Shown here: positions 60,614-64,000 of the stretch, one piece after another
Layout: each line of letters starts with the position of its first letter
Position numbering within the stretch: the stretch's first letter is position 1
NCBI RefSeq assembly: GCF_020880975.1
Contig: NZ_JAJIWP010000003.1
Span: 806,001 to 870,000, forward strand
Length of the DNA stretch: 64,000 nucleotides
Direction: 5' to 3'
From: Mucilaginibacter sp. UR6-1
GTDB taxonomy: Bacteria > Bacteroidota > Bacteroidia > Sphingobacteriales > Sphingobacteriaceae
Made by a program: the position numbers and the translations under genes
Notes under the pieces: model-generated
What the model was told of the DNA's origin: nothing
Seen by the model: only the letters and a program-made list of their open reading frames with translations
Databases searched by the model: none

Positions 60614-62956
60614 ATGAGATATGGTGCTTTAAAAATAGCCCTGATATATTTAATAATAAGCCTGATCTGGATAACCTTTAGCGACCGGTTGCTTATTTAT
60701 TTGCTTAACGATGCCAATGGCAGGTACATCCTGATGTTAAGTACTTTTAAAGGGTATTTTTTCATTTTTTGTACCGGCTTGTTTTTGTATGTACTTATAC
60801 GGGCTGATGACAAGGCGCTAAAACAAAGCGAAAGCCAGTACAGGGATATGTATCAATCAAACCACACACCCATGTGGATATATGATACCGAAACGCTGCA
60901 AATAGTATCGGTAAATGATGCGGCTACCGAAGTGTATGGTTACCATCGCGACGATTTTCTCAAAAAAACCATGGCCCAGATCACCTATATTGATGAAGGT
61001 GAGGATGTGCATCTACAAGATAATGATGTTTTTGCGAACGAAACGGAGGGCGACCGCCGCCATATAAAAGTAGATGGCTCGGTGTTTTACGTAAACCTGT
61101 CGTTGCATAAGATACAGTTTAACGGCAAGCCGCATATGCTGGCCATGGTGCGTGACATGACCGACCAGATATTATACCGGCAATCGCTTGATAAAATAAA
61201 CCGCGACCTGCAGGCCGAAAAGAAAAAACTGAGCGAAACGCAGCTCATATCAAAAGTAGCTGGGTGGGAGTTTTATCCGGCTGCAAATAACCTCATATGG
61301 TCTGACGAGTTTTATGAAATATTTGGTGTAAGCAAAGCCGATAAGCGGCCTGCTTTCGAGATATATGTAAGCCACATTTTTGCTGAAGACAGGGAGATGA
61401 TGCTTAAAGGATTGCATGAACTGGTAACCCAGGGTAAGCAGATAGATGTTACCCACCGCATAACCGCCATAGATGGCAGCCTGCGTTATGTGCGCCAGTT
61501 GGCCAGGCTTGAAACGGTAAGCCCGGAAGTGAAAGTTGTTGGTTCGGCACAGGATATTACCGAATTAAAGCAGCTTGAAATAGAGCGTAATAAATACCTG
61601 TACAATTTTGAAGATACGCTAAACAGTATATCAGATGCCTTTTTCGCGCTCGATAATGATATGCGCGTAATACGTATCAATGAAGCATTCAGGCAGATGA
61701 CCGGGCAGCCAACATCCGAAGTTTTGGGCGAAAGCATATTTAAAATATTCCCTAAAGCGCATAACCGTTTTTATGAGCACTATGAAAAAGCCCTTCGCGA
61801 GAGGGTGATTATCAAGCATGAAGATTATTCGGAGGTACTGCATAAATGGATCCGGATGGCCGCATTTCCTACAAATGATGGCGTGTCGGTTTATTTTGCG
61901 GATATATCTGAAGATAGGCTTAAAGATATTAAGCTTAAAGAAGCTGTTGAGCGTTACGAGCTTGTTGCACAGGCTACACGCGATGTGATATACGATCTGG
62001 ATATTGTGAATGACAGTATCATATACAACACCAGTTTAACCCAGTTGGTAAATATGCCGTTTGAGCATATACGCTATAACCTGCGATGGTGGCGGGGATT
62101 GATACATCCGGCTGATGCTGAGGAAGTAGTAGCCAGCCAGGAGCGTGTAAAGCGCCTGCGCAAAACAAACTGGGAGTGCGAGTACCGTATTTACTGCGGT
62201 AACGGGGAGTACAAATACATTATGGATCAGGGATACTTTGTGTTTAATGAGCAGCATGAACCTGTGCGGCTGATAGGCGCGATACGTGATATTGATGCCC
62301 TTAAACGCTCTACCCAGGAGAATAAACGGCTGGCTGATATTATTACCCGGGTAAATAACATGATCATTGTTACCGATGTAGATAACAGCATAACATGGGT
62401 TAACAAAGCATTTGAGGACAATACAGGCCATCTTTTACATGATATTAAAGGGAAAACCCCTTACCAGGTACTTAACGGGCCTGAGTTTGATAAATCACTT
62501 GATCCGGAATTTAGGGAAAAACTGCTGAGACGAAAACCCTTTACAACTGATTTTGTTATATATACGGCTGACCAACAGGTAGTTTGGGTTTCGGCCGAGT
62601 TTACCCCCTTTTATAATGATGAAAATGAGTATAGCGGTTACATAGCCGTATACCAGAATATTACTTCACGTAAGGAGAAAGAAGTAGAGATACAGCGGCA
62701 GAATAATTTTTTGCGCGAACTGGCCTGGATGAGCTCGCACCAGATGCGCAGGCCGGTTGCCACTATGCTGGGACTCATGGGTTTAATGGACATTGCCGAA
62801 AAGGACGAGGAAAAGGAAGAGATATTGCCCATGCTTGGCACCAGTATAAAAGAGATGGACGAAATTGTGCATAATATACACGTTAAAATAAATGATGCAC
62901 TGCAAAATGAACCTATTGGTAATACGGATGAGATGAAGAAGAATGATGTGAGTTAA
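60614..62956 (+). CDS. Membrane-anchored multi-PAS sensor ending in a DHp helix pair, no ATPase domain
   Basis: A 780-aa protein. Two N-terminal membrane helices (about 5-29 and 40-63) are followed by five PAS domains (for example MWIYDTETLQIVSVNDAATEVYGY, IWSDEFYEIFGVSK, FALDNDMRVIRINEAFRQMTGQ, IGAIRDIDALKR, WVNKAFEDNTGHLLHDIKG). The C-terminus is LAWMSSHQMRRPVATMLGLMGLMD (His709) with some 70 further residues and no HATPase domain. It resembles the protein at 56634-59651 in design, and the two flank the SGNH gene. Function, partner and signal unknown. Confidence 0.9.
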   Translation: MRYGALKIALIYLIISLIWITFSDRLLIYLLNDANGRYILMLSTFKGYFFIFCTGLFLYVLIRADDKALKQSESQYRDMYQSNHTPMWIYDTETLQIVSVNDAATEVYGYHRDDFLKKTMAQITYIDEGEDVHLQDNDVFANETEGDRRHIKVDGSVFYVNLSLHKIQFNGKPHMLAMVRDMTDQILYRQSLDKINRDLQAEKKKLSETQLISKVAGWEFYPAANNLIWSDEFYEIFGVSKADKRPAFEIYVSHIFAEDREMMLKGLHELVTQGKQIDVTHRITAIDGSLRYVRQLARLETVSPEVKVVGSAQDITELKQLEIERNKYLYNFEDTLNSISDAFFALDNDMRVIRINEAFRQMTGQPTSEVLGESIFKIFPKAHNRFYEHYEKALRERVIIKHEDYSEVLHKWIRMAAFPTNDGVSVYFADISEDRLKDIKLKEAVERYELVAQATRDVIYDLDIVNDSIIYNTSLTQLVNMPFEHIRYNLRWWRGLIHPADAEEVVASQERVKRLRKTNWECEYRIYCGNGEYKYIMDQGYFVFNEQHEPVRLIGAIRDIDALKRSTQENKRLADIITRVNNMIIVTDVDNSITWVNKAFEDNTGHLLHDIKGKTPYQVLNGPEFDKSLDPEFREKLLRRKPFTTDFVIYTADQQVVWVSAEFTPFYNDENEYSGYIAVYQNITSRKEKEVEIQRQNNFLRELAWMSSHQMRRPVATMLGLMGLMDIAEKDEEKEEILPMLGTSIKEMDEIVHNIHVKINDALQNEPIGNTDEMKKNDVS

Positions 62957-63103
62957 ATTAATTGCTTTTAGCGTTCATTATTTTCATGTAGTTGGTATTT
63001 TAATGATCTTAATATTAAAAAAGTTACATTAAATATTGGTTTTTATTAAATTTTGGTTAAAAATTCAATACTTTGCAAATAATAACTACACACCTTACGA
63101 AAA

Positions 63104-64000
63104 ATGAATGCTTTGAAGAAAACTCTACTCCCGATCTTCTTGCTAAATCTGTTGTTCATTACGCAGATCTATGCACAATCCCGAACAGTTACCGGTAAGG
63201 TAACCGCTAAAGAGGATGGCTTACCCTTGCCTGGCGTAAGCGTAATAATTAAAGGCAGCAACAACGGTACAGTAACCGATGTTAACGGTAATTATAAAAT
63301 ACAGGTAAACGGGGCTAACCCGGTGCTTGTATTTAGTTTTATCGGTTATGGTAACCAGGAGCTTACCGCAACCGGTACCACGCTCAACGTACTTTTATCA
63401 ACCTCAAACCAGCAACTTGGCGAAGTTGTGGTTACGGGCGCGCTTGGTATAACGCGTACGCGCAACCAACAGGCCTATGCTGCCCAGCAGGTAGGGGGCG
63501 ATGAGGTGAGCAAACAGCGCTCATCAAACTTTGTAAATGGTTTGCAGGGTAAAGTGGCCGGTTTAGAGATACGCCAGAATAACAGTATAGGCGGCTCAAC
63601 CAACGTTGTATTGCGTGGTAATAAATCAATTTACTCAAATAACCAGGCACTATTTGTAATTGATGGAGTTCCATTTAATAATGGTGCACCATCAAGTACT
63701 AACAATTTAGCTGGTAACAACGTAAATTCGTCAGCCCAAAAACAAGCGGGTGGTGGGTACGATTATGGTAGCCCGGTTAATGACCTTAACCCTGACGATA
63801 TTGAGTCGGTAACCGTTTTGAAAGGTGCCGCCGGTAGCGCGCTGTACGGTTCGCAGGGTGCAAATGGTGTTATATTGATAACCACTAAAAAAGCCGCCAA
63901 AGGTTTAGGTGTAACTGTAAATACCGGTGTAACCGTTGGTAAGGTTGATAAGTCTACCTTCGCAAAATATCAAAAAGAATATGGCGGCGGTTATGGCCCC
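63104..64000 (+). CDS. SusC/RagA-type TonB-dependent receptor, 3' end cut by window edge
   Basis: The first 299 codons are present. The signal peptide (about 6-25, ending ITQIYAQ) is followed by the carboxypeptidase-regulatory-like domain (VTGKVTAKEDGLPLPGVSVI, GTVTDVNGNYKIQ). The TonB-box region is LGEVVVTGALGITRTRNQQAY, and the plug has VVLRGNKSIYSNNQALFVIDGVP and DIESVTVLKGAAGSALYGSQGANGVILITTKKA. The LGITRTRNQQ variant is a different SusC subgroup from the receptor at 49656. It probably begins a second glycan or peptide utilisation locus with a susD beyond the window. Confidence 0.95.
   Translation, partial: MNALKKTLLPIFLLNLLFITQIYAQSRTVTGKVTAKEDGLPLPGVSVIIKGSNNGTVTDVNGNYKIQVNGANPVLVFSFIGYGNQELTATGTTLNVLLSTSNQQLGEVVVTGALGITRTRNQQAYAAQQVGGDEVSKQRSSNFVNGLQGKVAGLEIRQNNSIGGSTNVVLRGNKSIYSNNQALFVIDGVPFNNGAPSSTNNLAGNNVNSSAQKQAGGGYDYGSPVNDLNPDDIESVTVLKGAAGSALYGSQGANGVILITTKKAAKGLGVTVNTGVTVGKVDKSTFAKYQKEYGGGYGP

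Overview
The window looks like chromosomal DNA of a Sphingobacteriaceae-type Bacteroidota, most like Mucilaginibacter or Pedobacter. This rests on two SusC-type receptors and one SusD, a one-protein hybrid two-component regulator, TAnnTTTG-type -7 promoter elements, weak Shine-Dalgarno use, and dispersed Bacteroidota-type intergenic palindromes. No rRNA, tRNA, insertion sequence, phage gene or CRISPR array was found. Genus assignment is inference from protein style, not a search.

Layout. 1-8.5 kb (minus strand): rseP (3' end cut by the window), dxr, a GH3-type adenylating enzyme, a membrane protein, two family 2 glycosyltransferases separated by a perfect 52-bp inverted repeat, and mqo. 9-15.6 kb: type II glutamine synthetase, a repeat-rich spacer, a secreted C39-like protein, then a group made of a gamma-glutamylcyclotransferase-like gene, a second glutamine-synthetase-family ligase, an APH-like kinase and a HAD-IIA phosphatase-like protein. 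15.6-19 kb: secreted GH43, GH5-like and aldose-1-epimerase genes ending at a strong terminator. 19.1-24.7 kb: molybdenum cofactor genes moaA-moeA-moaC-mobA(fused)-moeB, facing moaD-moaE. 24.8-26 kb: an SMR transporter, then a 27-codon leader ORF ending in four Cys codons ahead of a peroxiredoxin-like protein that has no cysteine and only its start methionine. 26-41.2 kb: housekeeping and redox genes (FAD oxidoreductase, outer-membrane barrel, ferritin, 2Fe-2S ferredoxin, sterol-desaturase-like hydroxylase, DsbA/FrnE, YjbQ, a lone receiver, a D-lactate/glycolate dehydrogenase-like protein, an ArsR-AHSA1-VOC group, accD, fbaA).

41.3-56.5 kb is a polysaccharide utilisation locus: tandem GH43, GH30, hybrid regulator, SusC, SusD, GH35. 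The enzyme set suggests a beta-galactan or type II arabinogalactan target. 56.6-63 kb holds two large multi-PAS proteins that end in a histidine-kinase dimerisation helix pair without an ATPase domain, flanking an SGNH hydrolase. A second SusC gene begins at 63.1 kb and runs out of the window.

The most novel-looking signal is the Cys-codon leader plus sulfur-free protein at 25.2-26.0 kb. It reads as a candidate cysteine-starvation response controlled by leader-peptide translation. Other points of interest are the 52-bp hairpin before a glycosyltransferase start, the ATPase-less PAS/DHp proteins, the fusion of a P-loop-less MobB-like domain to MobA, and the gamma-glutamyl ligase/kinase/HAD group.
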